Shown in pieces: positions 17,630 through 26,664 of a stretch of DNA of 33,326 nt. The position numbers were made by a program, and so were the translations under genes. Below the pieces are notes generated by a model, which saw nothing but the letters and a program-made list of their open reading frames with translations, was not told the origin of the DNA and did no database searches. Source of the DNA: an uncultured Bacteroidota bacterium (lineage in GTDB: Bacteria; Bacteroidota; Bacteroidia; Chitinophagales; Chitinophagaceae); NCBI GenBank assembly GCA_903916555.1, contig CAIWXG010000039.1, positions 1 to 33,326 of the forward strand, read 5' to 3'. Position 1 is the stretch's first letter. Each line of letters opens with the position of its first letter.

Positions 17630-18199
17630 TTATTTAGATGCAAATTCAACCAATTCTTTCAACATATCTTTCACTTTTATTTGCCATTCCTCTTGTTTTT
17701 CCTTGTTACGGGAGTGGTTGGTTTCAAGGTCATATTGAGTATCAAAGTTTACTTTTTCTGCAAATAAGGTGCTGAAAATTTGCTTAATTTCGGCAATTGC
17801 ATTTTCTGAATTTGCATTTTCTTTTAAGTATTTTGCCATTACTTGTCTTGCTTTTCTTGCATACAGCTCTGTAATATCAAAATGTAATTGTTCGTGTGTG
17901 AGTATATATGCATTTACGACATCTTTCTTTTTCCACGATTTACTTTTTATAAAGCTGCAATTCACCTTAATAGTTTGTTTGCCATTCTCGTCCGAAACAT
18001 AGCTATAATTTAATTTAGAATAGGTAGTGGCAGCATGTGGCGACGATTTATCAGGTAGTGCTTTAAAATCTGTCCATTTAAGCTTTAAATCTGCTTTCCA
18101 CTTTAATTCATCTCCATTTGTTTGTGCATAGACTTCGGTATGCAAAATCTGAAATAAGATTATAAATAATAGAAAGTATAAGTTGTGTTTTTTTGTCAT
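17630..18199 (-). CDS. Secreted DUF922 zincin-like protein
   Basis: A signal peptide (about 1-26, ending VYAQ) precedes a 160-residue DUF922 domain. The metal motif HEQLH (H102-H106) in ILTHEQLHFDITELYARKAR is a HEXXH zincin signature, so it is predicted to be a periplasmic or secreted zinc peptidase; activity in this family is largely untested. Further family-like patches are KWTDFKALPDKSS near residues 41-53 and the aromatic/charged stretch SKSWKKKDVVNAYIL. Length, 189, is usual. It has its own likely promoter at 18237-18265 and no co-directional partner downstream. Confidence 0.82.
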   Translation of the reverse strand: MTKKHNLYFLLFIILFQILHTEVYAQTNGDELKWKADLKLKWTDFKALPDKSSPHAATTYSKLNYSYVSDENGKQTIKVNCSFIKSKSWKKKDVVNAYILTHEQLHFDITELYARKARQVMAKYLKENANSENAIAEIKQIFSTLFAEKVNFDTQYDLETNHSRNKEKQEEWQIKVKDMLKELVEFASK

Positions 18200-18236
18200 T
18201 TATGTATCTCTTTGGTAATTGGAATTCTAAAATATG

Positions 18237-18265
18237 CAAAAATAGTAACTATTCAGATGTGCAAA
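18237..18265 (-). promoter_or_regulatory. Promoter for the DUF922 gene
   Basis: On the minus strand TTTG (18262-18265) is followed after 17 bases by TATTTTTG (18237-18244), a full TAnnTTTG match. The leader would be about 32 nt. The spacing is at the short end for Bacteroidota. Confidence 0.5.
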
Positions 18266-18288
18266 AAAATATTATTATATTACATCTA

Positions 18289-18444
18289 ATCCCGTAGGGA
18301 TGATATTATTATAAAAAAGGTGTAATTATGATAAAACCCTGAAAGGGTGGTATTGTTTTTCAGCATAATAGAATAATGTTACCCATTCAGGGTTTTAGGA
18401 TTTTTTAGTGCAAATTTGCTATACTAATATCATCCTTTCAGGAT
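18289..18444. repeat. Nested inverted-repeat element
   Basis: About 156 bp with two layers of pairing. Outer arms 18289-18308 and 18425-18444 share TAATATCATCC plus a CGGGAT/CAGGAT end. Inner arms 18333-18346 and 18383-18396 (AAAACCCTGAA..GG) differ at one position. A run of eight T follows the right arm, so on the plus strand it could stop transcription. No ORF is present. It looks like a dispersed palindromic repeat of the AACCCTGAAAGGGT kind. Confidence 0.6.
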
Positions 18445-18505
18445 TTTTTTTACTTACTTGAATAGTTGCTATATATAATTTAATTTTCAGTTTTGTACGC
18501 TCAAA

Positions 18506-19033
18506 TCAATCTATTTTTAAATGTTGTTTTAAAATAAGAAACGTTTGTTCGCTAAACCCATATAATTCTTTTAAATCATTAATGTTTTTAAACTTGCCTT
18601 TTGTATTTCTTCTTAAAATTATTTTAGATGCAATTGCCGGTCCTATTCCTTTTAAGCGTACTAAAGTAGCCGAATCGGCAGTATTTATACCAATGATAGC
18701 AGGCATTGGTAACGGATTATCATCAAATGCATCTTCATAATCATTTTTATTCTCTGTAATTTCTTCCTCCGGTTTCCGGTAGGTTTCATTTTTTTTGAAA
18801 GCCGCCCATGCTATGCGTAATTTACTTTCTTTATCTGTTTCTAATTTTGGGTGCACCCAAATAGATATACTTAATCTAACCACAATTAATATAAATAGTA
18901 TTGTGCATAAAACAATTAATCCCATACGTTCGCTACGAGTAAAGTTTATGTATGATTTTACTATTTGTGATAATTGTTTCAATATGTTTTGGTTGTACCT
19001 TATTGTGCAAGCCAGTATTTTCTTAATAACCAT
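18506..19033 (-). CDS. ComEA-type helix-hairpin-helix protein
   Basis: The 175-residue protein has one membrane segment (about 38-60, GLIVLCTILFILIVVRL), an acidic linker and a C-terminal HhH domain GINTADSATLVRLKGIGPAIASKI (about 114-137) plus FKNINDLKELYGFS. This is the ComEA/KOG-like DNA-binding fold, used in DNA uptake or as a general DNA-binding module. Only the C-terminal module is diagnostic. The called ATG lies inside the upstream VWA-like gene (34-base overlap, different frame). A later start at M37 would remove the overlap and start right before the membrane segment. Confidence 0.8.
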   Translation of the reverse strand: MVIKKILACTIRYNQNILKQLSQIVKSYINFTRSERMGLIVLCTILFILIVVRLSISIWVHPKLETDKESKLRIAWAAFKKNETYRKPEEEITENKNDYEDAFDDNPLPMPAIIGINTADSATLVRLKGIGPAIASKIILRRNTKGKFKNINDLKELYGFSEQTFLILKQHLKID

Positions 19034-21051
19034 TCAACTACTGCAACTAACAAAATAAGGAAGAAATACCATTTACGTTCCACTAATGGTATTGTCTCGG
19101 TATTTGAACGTATAATAGGTTTTATTTTTTCATTATGAATAATACTATCATATAGACTTGCAATTTGTGTAGCCGGGACGAATGCTCCATTGTATTTTTT
19201 TGCAATGCCATATAATAATGGGTAGTCAGCCCCTGTTTCCATAAACTCCAAAGGTGTGTTTTCTACAACAATAGTTCCGTTTGCATTATAATTTATACTG
19301 TTGTAATTGGTATGTGCTGAATAGGTATAGGTTCCGCCTGCCCATACACCTATATTTAAATTATATGCAGAGCCTGCTTTTTCAAAAGAAAAATTTTGTT
19401 TATGTCTGGTACTGTCTGTAATTGTAATTTGCACATCAGGTGTATTTATAGATTCATGATTTGAATTATACAAATGTGCAACCATGTTTATAGCTTCTTG
19501 GTCGCTCCATACATATTTAGGTAGTGATACATTAAAAGGTTTCTCATTAGTATTTGCACATAAAAAAGCTACTGTTTGCCTTATACACTCATCTATTACA
19601 TTGTGATTGCCAAAATTTTTATATTCATACATTCTCCAACGCCATATACCTTCACCTAAAAGAAATGCAGAAGGTATATTGCCTTGTTGCAAAACCCAAA
19701 CAGGCGTTTGACCTTCGCCCACACCGGTTTTTTGATTCAGAAATGCCGTAGTACCCGGTGCAGCCAAAATGTTGTTTACATTAGCCGATAAGGGAGGCAT
19801 TTTATCTATAATTGTTTGTATGTCTTTAGGTACAATAAAAGAATTAAATGCAGGTGAATAGACCGGTAAAATAGTATGTGCTATAGCCGGTGAAACCGTG
19901 GTGTGTGTAATTGTTCTTAAATCATTTAGAATTTGGTATCCTGTTTGATTGGTAAGAATAAGCCATACCGGCTTTTTAGCAGCTACTAGTTGCGGATTGA
20001 AATTATATCTAATTGATGGCAACCCATGCATAATAATTGCATTGTATGCAGAAAGTGATTTGGGGAAGTTATCAGCTGTACAAATAGTAACTTTATAGGT
20101 TTCAAGCCCTGTAAGAGCTTCTTTTATAGCATTTACATCTGGATGTGGTGCCGCAGAAACAATAAGTATATTTTTCTTTTCGTCTATAACTTCAACAAAG
20201 ATGTCTTTTCTATTATTAATTGTATTTTTTTCACCTTCAGCAACAGGTATTTCAATTAAATAATGATGCAACCCTGCTTTTTCGGCTTTTAATGTAAAAG
20301 AAACAGGACGGTCGTATCTATTAGAATTTACAGAGATAATTATATTAGATAAAATCTTTCCATCTTCTTTTAAGATAATACCATTATTATATCCTGCACA
20401 TAATTGGGCAATTATATCAGCTCGTATTTCAAAATTATTATTTAATGTAACTACTTTATTGGCAAATATACCGGCTATTTTTATGTCTTTTTGCAGCGAA
20501 CTATCACCAATTGCTACTGTATAAACAGGATTATGTAGTCCTAATTCCTGAAATAGAGGATTTATACCTTCATTATACCTGCCGTCGCTTGCCAAAATTA
20601 CAGCCCCGAGATTTTGCATGCCATAAAAATCTTGCATTTTGGCTAATGCAGAAGAAATATCTGTTGTTGATTGATAGTAATTAAAGATGCTGTCATTATC
20701 AATTTTATGTCCAAAACCACGATTAATAACTTTGTAATTTAAAGAGAGTTTTGCATTTAGCTCATTTATGTTTTTTCTGTAATTAGCGGTGTCTGCACCT
20801 AATGCATTAGCAATAGAACGAGAATTATCTTGCAGAAGAACAATAATAGGTTTTTCTGTAACATTTACTACTAATGTAATAGTAGGCATAAGCACTAATA
20901 ATAAAGTAAGAAATACAACTATGCTACGCAATAGTGCCACAATCCAAGGATAAGGAACAGCCCGTTTTTTATCTCTTCTAAATACAGCATAACCGGCAAA
21001 TGCCGATACAATAATTGCTAAAAGCCAGAATATTATTTGCATTGGCAGCAA
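19000..21051 (-). CDS. Membrane protein with VWA-like and GATase1-like regions
   Basis: The 683-residue protein has two N-terminal membrane helices (about 4-24 and 38-62), and a C-terminal one (about 657-677) near WYFFLILLVAVVEWLL. After the second helix comes a VWA-like fold: VLLQDNSRSI gives the MIDAS D75-x-S77-x-S79, and GAVILASDGRYNEG is the later MIDAS strand. A middle region (about 290-370, NILIVSAAPHPDVNAIKEAL...AIIMHGLP) resembles the class I glutamine amidotransferase-like fold seen in related membrane proteins, but no catalytic Cys is evident. It is probably an envelope protein of the BatA/BatB-like superfamily; the role is unknown. It is upstream of and overlaps the HhH gene. Confidence 0.8.
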   Translation of the reverse strand: MLPMQIIFWLLAIIVSAFAGYAVFRRDKKRAVPYPWIVALLRSIVVFLTLLLVLMPTITLVVNVTEKPIIVLLQDNSRSIANALGADTANYRKNINELNAKLSLNYKVINRGFGHKIDNDSIFNYYQSTTDISSALAKMQDFYGMQNLGAVILASDGRYNEGINPLFQELGLHNPVYTVAIGDSSLQKDIKIAGIFANKVVTLNNNFEIRADIIAQLCAGYNNGIILKEDGKILSNIIISVNSNRYDRPVSFTLKAEKAGLHHYLIEIPVAEGEKNTINNRKDIFVEVIDEKKNILIVSAAPHPDVNAIKEALTGLETYKVTICTADNFPKSLSAYNAIIMHGLPSIRYNFNPQLVAAKKPVWLILTNQTGYQILNDLRTITHTTVSPAIAHTILPVYSPAFNSFIVPKDIQTIIDKMPPLSANVNNILAAPGTTAFLNQKTGVGEGQTPVWVLQQGNIPSAFLLGEGIWRWRMYEYKNFGNHNVIDECIRQTVAFLCANTNEKPFNVSLPKYVWSDQEAINMVAHLYNSNHESINTPDVQITITDSTRHKQNFSFEKAGSAYNLNIGVWAGGTYTYSAHTNYNSINYNANGTIVVENTPLEFMETGADYPLLYGIAKKYNGAFVPATQIASLYDSIIHNEKIKPIIRSNTETIPLVERKWYFFLILLVAVVEWLLRKYWLAQ

Positions 21052-21145
21052 GCTAAAGAAAAATTCAGGAAAAGGATTACAAAAAAAATATAAAATCTTA
21101 ACTTTATAAAGAATTAATGAACTTTACCCCTTAAAGTACTGATTT

Positions 21146-22069
21146 ATGAACAAAAATAATTTAATTATTACATTTTTAATTGTTCCGTTTTTATTCTTAA
21201 GTTTTAATTTAACAGGTAAGGAAAAAGTAAAAAATAAAGCAAAAAAAACAACTCCAACTTCAAATACCCAAATACAAAAAAACGAAAAGTCCAATAGCGA
21301 TATAAGAAATAAAATAATACCGGCAACAAAATATAAACTTTTTGCTACCCCTTACGATGGATGGAAGCCGAAACCACATTTTCTGTTTTTTTATCCTTGG
21401 TCTAATTTTACTTTCTATGGCATAAATAATAATCAACCTTCCAATTTTCCGAATGAAACCGTTGGTAACCCTAATATAAATTATGATAACACAAAATATG
21501 AAGAAACACCATTTGAAGGAAATATAATTTATAATAAGGATACAATTTGGGGTAATATAATGTTTAATAGAAAAACAATAAATATAGAATATAATATAGA
21601 CTGCCCGGTGGAAAAAAATTACCAATACAATATTAAAAATGAAAGTTTAAAAATGATAAATAGAAAAACAATAAATATAGAATACAATATAGACTCCCTG
21701 GTAAGCAAAAATTGCGAATACAATATAAAAAACGAAAGTTTAAAAACAATAACTGTACGCAATCTTGATGAAAAACAAATGACACTTACCCGATTGAATG
21801 AAAATAAAAAAAGATTATGGAGGCTTTTGCATGTAGGTAAAGTAACTTTTTATGACAATGGTAAAAATTTTATATATTATCCGTATGAAATTGATAAAAA
21901 CTATCTGAAAATTGTATATGGCACACAAATAAAGACAATACATACCCCATTTAAAAAGCATAATAAAAAGAAATTAATAAATATTATAAATAATGTTTAT
22001 AGTTTAGAAATAAAACCAAACGACTATTCTTGGGATGAATTGTTTATATATATTGATAAATTAGATTAA
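21146..22069 (+). CDS. Unknown secreted protein with internal tandem duplication
   Basis: I do not recognise a family. A hydrophobic N-terminus (about 6-24) looks like a signal peptide or membrane anchor, followed by a Lys/Thr/Asn-rich linker (25-58). The rest is beta-strand-like, with aromatic and Asn/Lys-rich composition. Residues 141-171 and 172-202 are two copies of a 31-residue unit beginning NRKTINIEYNID and containing YNIKNESLK (bases 21566-21658 and 21659-21751). The gene is divergent from the VWA-like gene and more AT-rich than its neighbours, hinting at fast evolution or transfer. Confidence 0.6.
   Translation: MNKNNLIITFLIVPFLFLSFNLTGKEKVKNKAKKTTPTSNTQIQKNEKSNSDIRNKIIPATKYKLFATPYDGWKPKPHFLFFYPWSNFTFYGINNNQPSNFPNETVGNPNINYDNTKYEETPFEGNIIYNKDTIWGNIMFNRKTINIEYNIDCPVEKNYQYNIKNESLKMINRKTINIEYNIDSLVSKNCEYNIKNESLKTITVRNLDEKQMTLTRLNENKKRLWRLLHVGKVTFYDNGKNFIYYPYEIDKNYLKIVYGTQIKTIHTPFKKHNKKKLINIINNVYSLEIKPNDYSWDELFIYIDKLD
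21566..21751 (+). repeat. Two 93-bp in-frame tandem repeat units
   Basis: Units 21566-21658 and 21659-21751 begin with the same AATAGAAAAACAATAAATAT stretch and stay strongly similar through GAAAGTTTAAAA. Differences cluster in the middle (codons for CPVEKNYQ versus SLVSKNCE). The unit is exactly 31 codons, so the frame is kept. Confidence 0.85.
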
Positions 22070-22175
22070 AATTGAGAATATTTCCATTCTTTTATTTTTT
22101 ACTACTATTTTTTACTAAAATAATTTGAAAATAAAATTGTATTTTGCCAAACCATTTAGATACTATTAATTACAA

Positions 22176-22802
22176 ATGAAAATCATCGTTATATCAGACA
22201 CGCATGGCAAGCATAGAAAGCTAAATATGCCCAAAGGTGATATGCTAATACATGCAGGTGATGTTTCGATGGAAGGCAAAACAGAAGAAGTAATCGATTT
22301 TTTAAATTGGTTTGGAGAACTTCAATATAAATATAAAATTATGATTGCCGGTAATCATGATTATTTCTTTGAAAAAATAAACAAACAAGAATTAGATACT
22401 ATCATACCACAATCTGTTATATATCTAAATGATAGTGGAGTTACAATTGAAGGTATTAATATATGGGGTTCGCCGGTAACACTTTGGTACGAAAACTGGG
22501 CTTTTAATAGACATCCCGGTAAGGATATTAGCAAACATTGGGAATTAATACCTAAAAACACAAACTTACTTATTACACATAGCCCCGTATTTGGTATATT
22601 AGATAAACTTGAAATGGGTTTGCAGATTGGTTGTCCTAATTTATTAAAAAAAGTAAATGAAGTAATACCAAGACTTCATATTTTTGGGCATGTACATGAA
22701 GCTTATGGTGTAATAGAATCGAAGGATACTACTTTTATTAATGCTTCTTCTTTAAATAGTAAGTATGAATTGCAAAATAAGCCAATAGAATTTATTTGGT
22801 AA
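22176..22802 (+). CDS. Calcineurin-like metallophosphoesterase
   Basis: The metal-binding set of the family is complete: D8 and H10 in ISDTHGKH, D29 in HAGDVS, N60 and H61 in AGNHDY, H135 in ITHSP, and H172/H174 in FGHVHEAYG. It is a 208-residue cytoplasmic hydrolase of phosphomonoesters or diesters. Similar short proteins in many bacteria and eukaryotes are annotated as UPF0046/MPPED-like phosphodiesterases; the physiological substrate is unknown. The gene ends 13 bases from the convergent thioesterase gene. Confidence 0.9.
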   Translation: MKIIVISDTHGKHRKLNMPKGDMLIHAGDVSMEGKTEEVIDFLNWFGELQYKYKIMIAGNHDYFFEKINKQELDTIIPQSVIYLNDSGVTIEGINIWGSPVTLWYENWAFNRHPGKDISKHWELIPKNTNLLITHSPVFGILDKLEMGLQIGCPNLLKKVNEVIPRLHIFGHVHEAYGVIESKDTTFINASSLNSKYELQNKPIEFIW

Positions 22803-22815
22803 TTTCAACCTTATT

Positions 22816-23274
22816 TTATATAAATTTCATATTAGTAGCAACTAAATTACTATTACCCCTTGCTAATAATTTATCTGCATTGTTATAAACAAAGCATTCT
22901 ACATTTATTATTTTCTTGCCTGTCCTTAATACATTCGCAATAGCTTTTAGTTTTTCTCCTTCTTTTATAGCATATAAAAAATCTACATTTAGGCTTAATG
23001 TGGTATAATGTTGTTCGGATTCTAAGCTATAAACTGCCCATCCAATTGTTTCATCTATCACCATACTCATCATACCGCCATGTATATTGCCATAAGGGTT
23101 TGTCATTTCTTTTATTACTGTTAAACTAAGTATAGCCTTTCCGTGTTCTATTTGTTCTAAGGTAAACCCCAGCCAATTGCCTGCGGATGATTTGGAATTT
23201 TCTACTTTTTTCCCTTCAAAAGTCTGCTTAATTTCTATTAAAGTATGCCTATTTGTATTTTTTTTATCACCCAT
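22816..23274 (-). CDS. PaaI-family hotdog thioesterase
   Basis: The 152-residue protein has a hotdog fold with the signature NPYGNIHGGMMSMVIDETIGWAVYS (about 59-82), including HGG (65-67) and an acidic D74/E75 for water activation. These enzymes hydrolyse acyl-CoA thioesters, typically of phenylacetyl-CoA-like or medium-chain substrates; which one cannot be told. The N-terminal ~30 residues are longer and more polar than usual. It is a single-gene unit. Confidence 0.85.
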   Translation of the reverse strand: MGDKKNTNRHTLIEIKQTFEGKKVENSKSSAGNWLGFTLEQIEHGKAILSLTVIKEMTNPYGNIHGGMMSMVIDETIGWAVYSLESEQHYTTLSLNVDFLYAIKEGEKLKAIANVLRTGKKIINVECFVYNNADKLLARGNSNLVATNMKFI

Positions 23275-23426
23275 TTGGTTCTATTCTAAGCAAAATTACA
23301 ATTATAAACTGCTGCTTAAACATTTCTAAAAGTTAATAGTCTAATTGCACTATTGATTCTACCTATGACCAAAAAATTGACAATAAAATAATCTTACAAA
23401 AATATTTACCTTTAAAAAAAAATTCA

Positions 23427-26033
23427 ATGACAAAACGTCTCCTTTTTTCAGCTTGTATCATTTTGTGTACTGCTTTAATTTCAACAGCACAAACCATAAG
23501 CAAAGGCAGAGAAACAAAAAAAACGGTTGTAAATGTTTCTGAGCTAAGTAACTATTATAAAGAACATCCTGAAAATATAGTTCGTAAACCTTTGTTTGAT
23601 GAAGATGAACACGAAGAAAGACATCCGGGAATTCCAGACCCTTCTTTAGTACATTATAGAACCAACAATACTACCGAACAGAGAGCTGCTCATAGTGCAT
23701 TATTACCTGCTTCACCTGCACCTAACGATACGTTTGAATCTACACCAAGTAACTTGTCATCTATACCACCGGATACACATGGTGCTGTAGATTCTCAATA
23801 TTGCATTACAGCAATTAATACGGCAGTACATATACAATCAAGAACAGGAGCTACTATTATGAGTTTCGGTATCGATGGTTTTTGGTCTTCCTTACTTACG
23901 GCAGGGCCGGGAGCTTTTGACCCACGTGTGCATTACGACCCTTTTTATAAAAGATGGATTATGGTATGCGATGCCTATGGACAGTCTGCCAATTCACAGA
24001 TAATGATTGCTGTTTCGCAAACAAATGACCCAACCGGACTTTGGAACATGTATGCGGTAACAGTAGATGGTACCGGTGCCTATTGGCTGGATTTCCCTTG
24101 TGTGGGTTTTAATAAAAAATGGATTACAGTTACAGGCAATATGTTTCCTAATTCTACAGGTGGTGGTGGCCCTGCTGTAGTATATGTATTTGATTATGCA
24201 AGTATAATGGCGGGTACGGGTGCGCCCTATACAAAATTTACACAAACAAGTTCTTTTACTATTTGCCCCGCATTAACTTACGATACTACACAAAATAGTA
24301 TGTTTGCTGTTGAAATACACGATAATACTGCAGGTACTCTTAAGCTGTGGAAAATATCTGGGGCTGTAGGGTCTGAGACCATGAGTGTTGTGGGCTATCC
24401 GGGCACATCGCAACATTGGAGGTCTAATGCACCCGGCTATGGCGATTTTACACCACAAGTAGCGTCAACACACAAAATGGATGCCGGCGATGATAGAATA
24501 ACAAGTTGCACCTATAGAAATCATAAGATATGGTGTTCGCATACCGTATTTTTGCCTGCAACAGGTACTGCAAATAGATGCTCGGTTATGTGGTGGCAAG
24601 TAGATACGGCAGCTCACCCATTACAAACCGGCTTAATTGACGACCCTTCGCATACTAAATTTTATGATTATTCTTCTATTGCTGTCAATAGAAATGATGA
24701 TGCTTTAGTAGGTTTTGGTTGCTTCTCTTCTTCGTTGCACCCAAGTGCAGGTTATGCCTTACACATGCATACCGACCCGACAGACTCTATTCGTCCGGTG
24801 GTTATATTCAGACATGGCTTAGCCCCCTACTACGAAACATTTGGCGGAACACTTGATAGATGGGGCGACTATTCTAATACGTGTATAGACCCAAGAAACG
24901 ATTCTGATTTCTGGACGATACAAGAAAGCTCAACCGTTGGTAGCTCGCCTAATTGGGATACTTGGTGGGCTAATGTGCAAATATGTTCTAAACCAAATGA
25001 GCCTGTAATGGCTTATTCTAAAACAAGCATTTGTAGCCGTGATACCGGTAATTATATTATAAACAGTATTCCCGGTGCTACAAGTTATATGTGGTATGTT
25101 ACCGGTACAGGTTGGGGAATAGCCTCCGGTTTATACGATACATCTATTTTGCTTATTGCCGGTACCGGTGTAGCCACTATTACGGTTTTAGCCTATAATT
25201 CTTGTGGCGAAGGTGCTGCCCATACTTTTACAATTTCTCCTTTTACATTCCCGGTTGCACCAACGGTAGCTACCTATTCACCTGCATGTGTAGGGTCTCC
25301 TACAGCCATTTTTACTGTTACTTCTATAGGTGCAAGTTCTTATTCATGGGCTGCTTATGGTACCGGTTGGTCGGGTACAAGTTCTTCAACCTCTTTTACT
25401 GCGGGGGTTGGGACAGGTACGGGTATAATTGTTTGCACACCTTATAATTTCTGTGGTATGGGTACGCCCGATACTTTATTGGTTACACCCGGTATTTATC
25501 CTGTTGCCTCATTTGCCGAAGCCTTGCATTCTACGCTAACAGCAATAAATGATACAATTACCTTTACAGGTACCGTTACGGGTACATGCACCTACAATTG
25601 GAATTTTGGTGGCGGTGCAGGTACGCCGGGTACAGGGGCAGGCCCTCAAATTGTTCATTGGTCAATACCGGGTTTAAAAACCATAACCCTAACTGTAGAT
25701 AACAATGGCTGCACGTCTAATGTTTATACCGATACAGTGTTAGTGTTACAAAATACAGGAGTATCAATTATAAATAACGATAATTCTGAAATTACAATTT
25801 TACCTAACCCTAATGACGGTATCTTTCAATTGAATTTTGGCAAAGAATTAAATACAACTATTGAGGTTAAATTAATTGATTTACAAGGCAATACCGTTTA
25901 CAGTAATAAATTTAATGGTACAATTAATCAAAAAATTGCAGTAAATACCGTGCATGTAGCTACCGGCATATATACATTACTAATTATTGCAGACGAAAAG
26001 ACAGTAACTAAGAAGATAGATATAATAAAGTAA
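23427..26033 (+). CDS. Large secreted protein with PKD-like repeats and T9SS sorting domain
   Basis: The 868-residue protein has a signal peptide (1-22, ending STAQ) and a ~430-residue globular part (about 90-520, from FESTPSNLSSIPPDTHGAVDSQ to TWWANVQICS) found in Bacteroidota secreted proteins but with no assigned activity. Two Ig/PKD-like repeats follow (about 530-610 and 615-690), each with a C...SY.W...GTGW pattern. A true PKD domain comes next (about 695-775, YNWNFGGGAG...GLKTITLTVDNNGC). The last ~80 residues (ITILPNPNDGIFQLNF...GIYTLLII) are a type A T9SS signal. The protein is therefore exported to the cell surface. GC content is higher than in its neighbours, as is common in such repeat proteins. 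Confidence 0.9.
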   Translation: MTKRLLFSACIILCTALISTAQTISKGRETKKTVVNVSELSNYYKEHPENIVRKPLFDEDEHEERHPGIPDPSLVHYRTNNTTEQRAAHSALLPASPAPNDTFESTPSNLSSIPPDTHGAVDSQYCITAINTAVHIQSRTGATIMSFGIDGFWSSLLTAGPGAFDPRVHYDPFYKRWIMVCDAYGQSANSQIMIAVSQTNDPTGLWNMYAVTVDGTGAYWLDFPCVGFNKKWITVTGNMFPNSTGGGGPAVVYVFDYASIMAGTGAPYTKFTQTSSFTICPALTYDTTQNSMFAVEIHDNTAGTLKLWKISGAVGSETMSVVGYPGTSQHWRSNAPGYGDFTPQVASTHKMDAGDDRITSCTYRNHKIWCSHTVFLPATGTANRCSVMWWQVDTAAHPLQTGLIDDPSHTKFYDYSSIAVNRNDDALVGFGCFSSSLHPSAGYALHMHTDPTDSIRPVVIFRHGLAPYYETFGGTLDRWGDYSNTCIDPRNDSDFWTIQESSTVGSSPNWDTWWANVQICSKPNEPVMAYSKTSICSRDTGNYIINSIPGATSYMWYVTGTGWGIASGLYDTSILLIAGTGVATITVLAYNSCGEGAAHTFTISPFTFPVAPTVATYSPACVGSPTAIFTVTSIGASSYSWAAYGTGWSGTSSSTSFTAGVGTGTGIIVCTPYNFCGMGTPDTLLVTPGIYPVASFAEALHSTLTAINDTITFTGTVTGTCTYNWNFGGGAGTPGTGAGPQIVHWSIPGLKTITLTVDNNGCTSNVYTDTVLVLQNTGVSIINNDNSEITILPNPNDGIFQLNFGKELNTTIEVKLIDLQGNTVYSNKFNGTINQKIAVNTVHVATGIYTLLIIADEKTVTKKIDIIK

Positions 26034-26087
26034 AATACATAAAAGCGGATTAGAAGCAAAAATAGATTATAGATTTCCAAGAGTAGT

Positions 26088-26133
26088 AACCCATTAGTTC
26101 TTTGAATAGTTATTTTCAAAGAACTAATGGGTT
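26088..26133 (+). terminator. 19-bp stem-loop after the PKD/T9SS gene
   Basis: Bases 26088-26106 pair fully with 26115-26133 around an 8-base loop. It lies 55 bases after the stop. No T run follows, so it is a less certain terminator; it directly abuts repeat copy A. Confidence 0.55.
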
Positions 26134-26144
26134 GCTAAATTTAC

Positions 26145-26319
26145 GCCTTTGTTGGGTGTTTTCACCAACAAATAGTTTGTTCTTCAGATGACGAAAACAA
26201 TCCATTTTAACTACTATACGTTTTTGTTGATAAAAATACAAACAAAGACACTGTAAAGATAAAAAAATTAGCTATCTTGGGTTATGATGTTGTTTGTCGG
26301 TGAAAACACCGACAAAGGC
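26145..26319 (+). repeat. Structured direct repeat, copy A
   Basis: First of three copies, 175 bp. Hairpin 1: 26148-26158 with 26163-26172 (TTTGTTGGGTG / CACCAACAAA). Hairpin 2: 26223-26232 with 26237-26246. Hairpin 3: 26293-26302 with 26307-26316, a perfect 10-bp stem. The ends GCCTTTGTTGG and CGACAAAGGC are inverted relative to each other. It sits between the PKD/T9SS gene and the end of the toxin gene. I do not recognise a named family. Confidence 0.85.
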
Positions 26320-26337
26320 ACAAACGTAAACCCTTTT

Positions 26338-26664
26338 TTACGGAATATCTTTCAAAAGTAATTGAATTTCTATGTCTGAAATATTTTCCTTTTCATTTTT
26401 ATCAAATATAGTTAGCAGATAAACAGCATCTTCAGTGATTTTAAAACAAGTAATAACTCTTGCACCTCCCGATTTACCTTTGCCTTTTGAGGCAATGGCT
26501 AAACGAATTTTAAAACAATTGTTGCCGAGCCCGATACCTTGCATTGGATTTTGTTTTAATCCATTAACCATTTCAATATATTCATTTTTTAGCGACTGGT
26601 ACTTTTTCACTAAATGTTTTAATTCTTTTTCGAATTTAGGGATTGATATTACTTTATAGCTCAT
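26338..26664 (-). CDS. RelE/ParE-superfamily toxin
   Basis: The 108-residue protein fits the RelE/ParE/HigB fold: YKVISIPKFEKELKHLVKKY at the start, the central IRLAIASKGKGKSGGARVI strand with basic residues, then YLLTIFDKNEKENIS near the end. The KGKSGGARVI...IFDKxExENI pattern is common to toxins that cleave ribosome-bound mRNA. Its start overlaps the end of the upstream small gene by 11 bases, giving translational coupling. It lies between repeat copies A and B. It could instead be a decayed relative, but all expected strands are present. Confidence 0.85.
   Translation of the reverse strand: MSYKVISIPKFEKELKHLVKKYQSLKNEYIEMVNGLKQNPMQGIGLGNNCFKIRLAIASKGKGKSGGARVITCFKITEDAVYLLTIFDKNEKENISDIEIQLLLKDIP

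Noticed and set aside
26145-26319. Target-site duplications around the repeats
   Set aside because: Flanks TTTAC/ACAA are conserved between copies as part of the repeat, and no duplicated flank was found, so classical MITE insertion is not supported.
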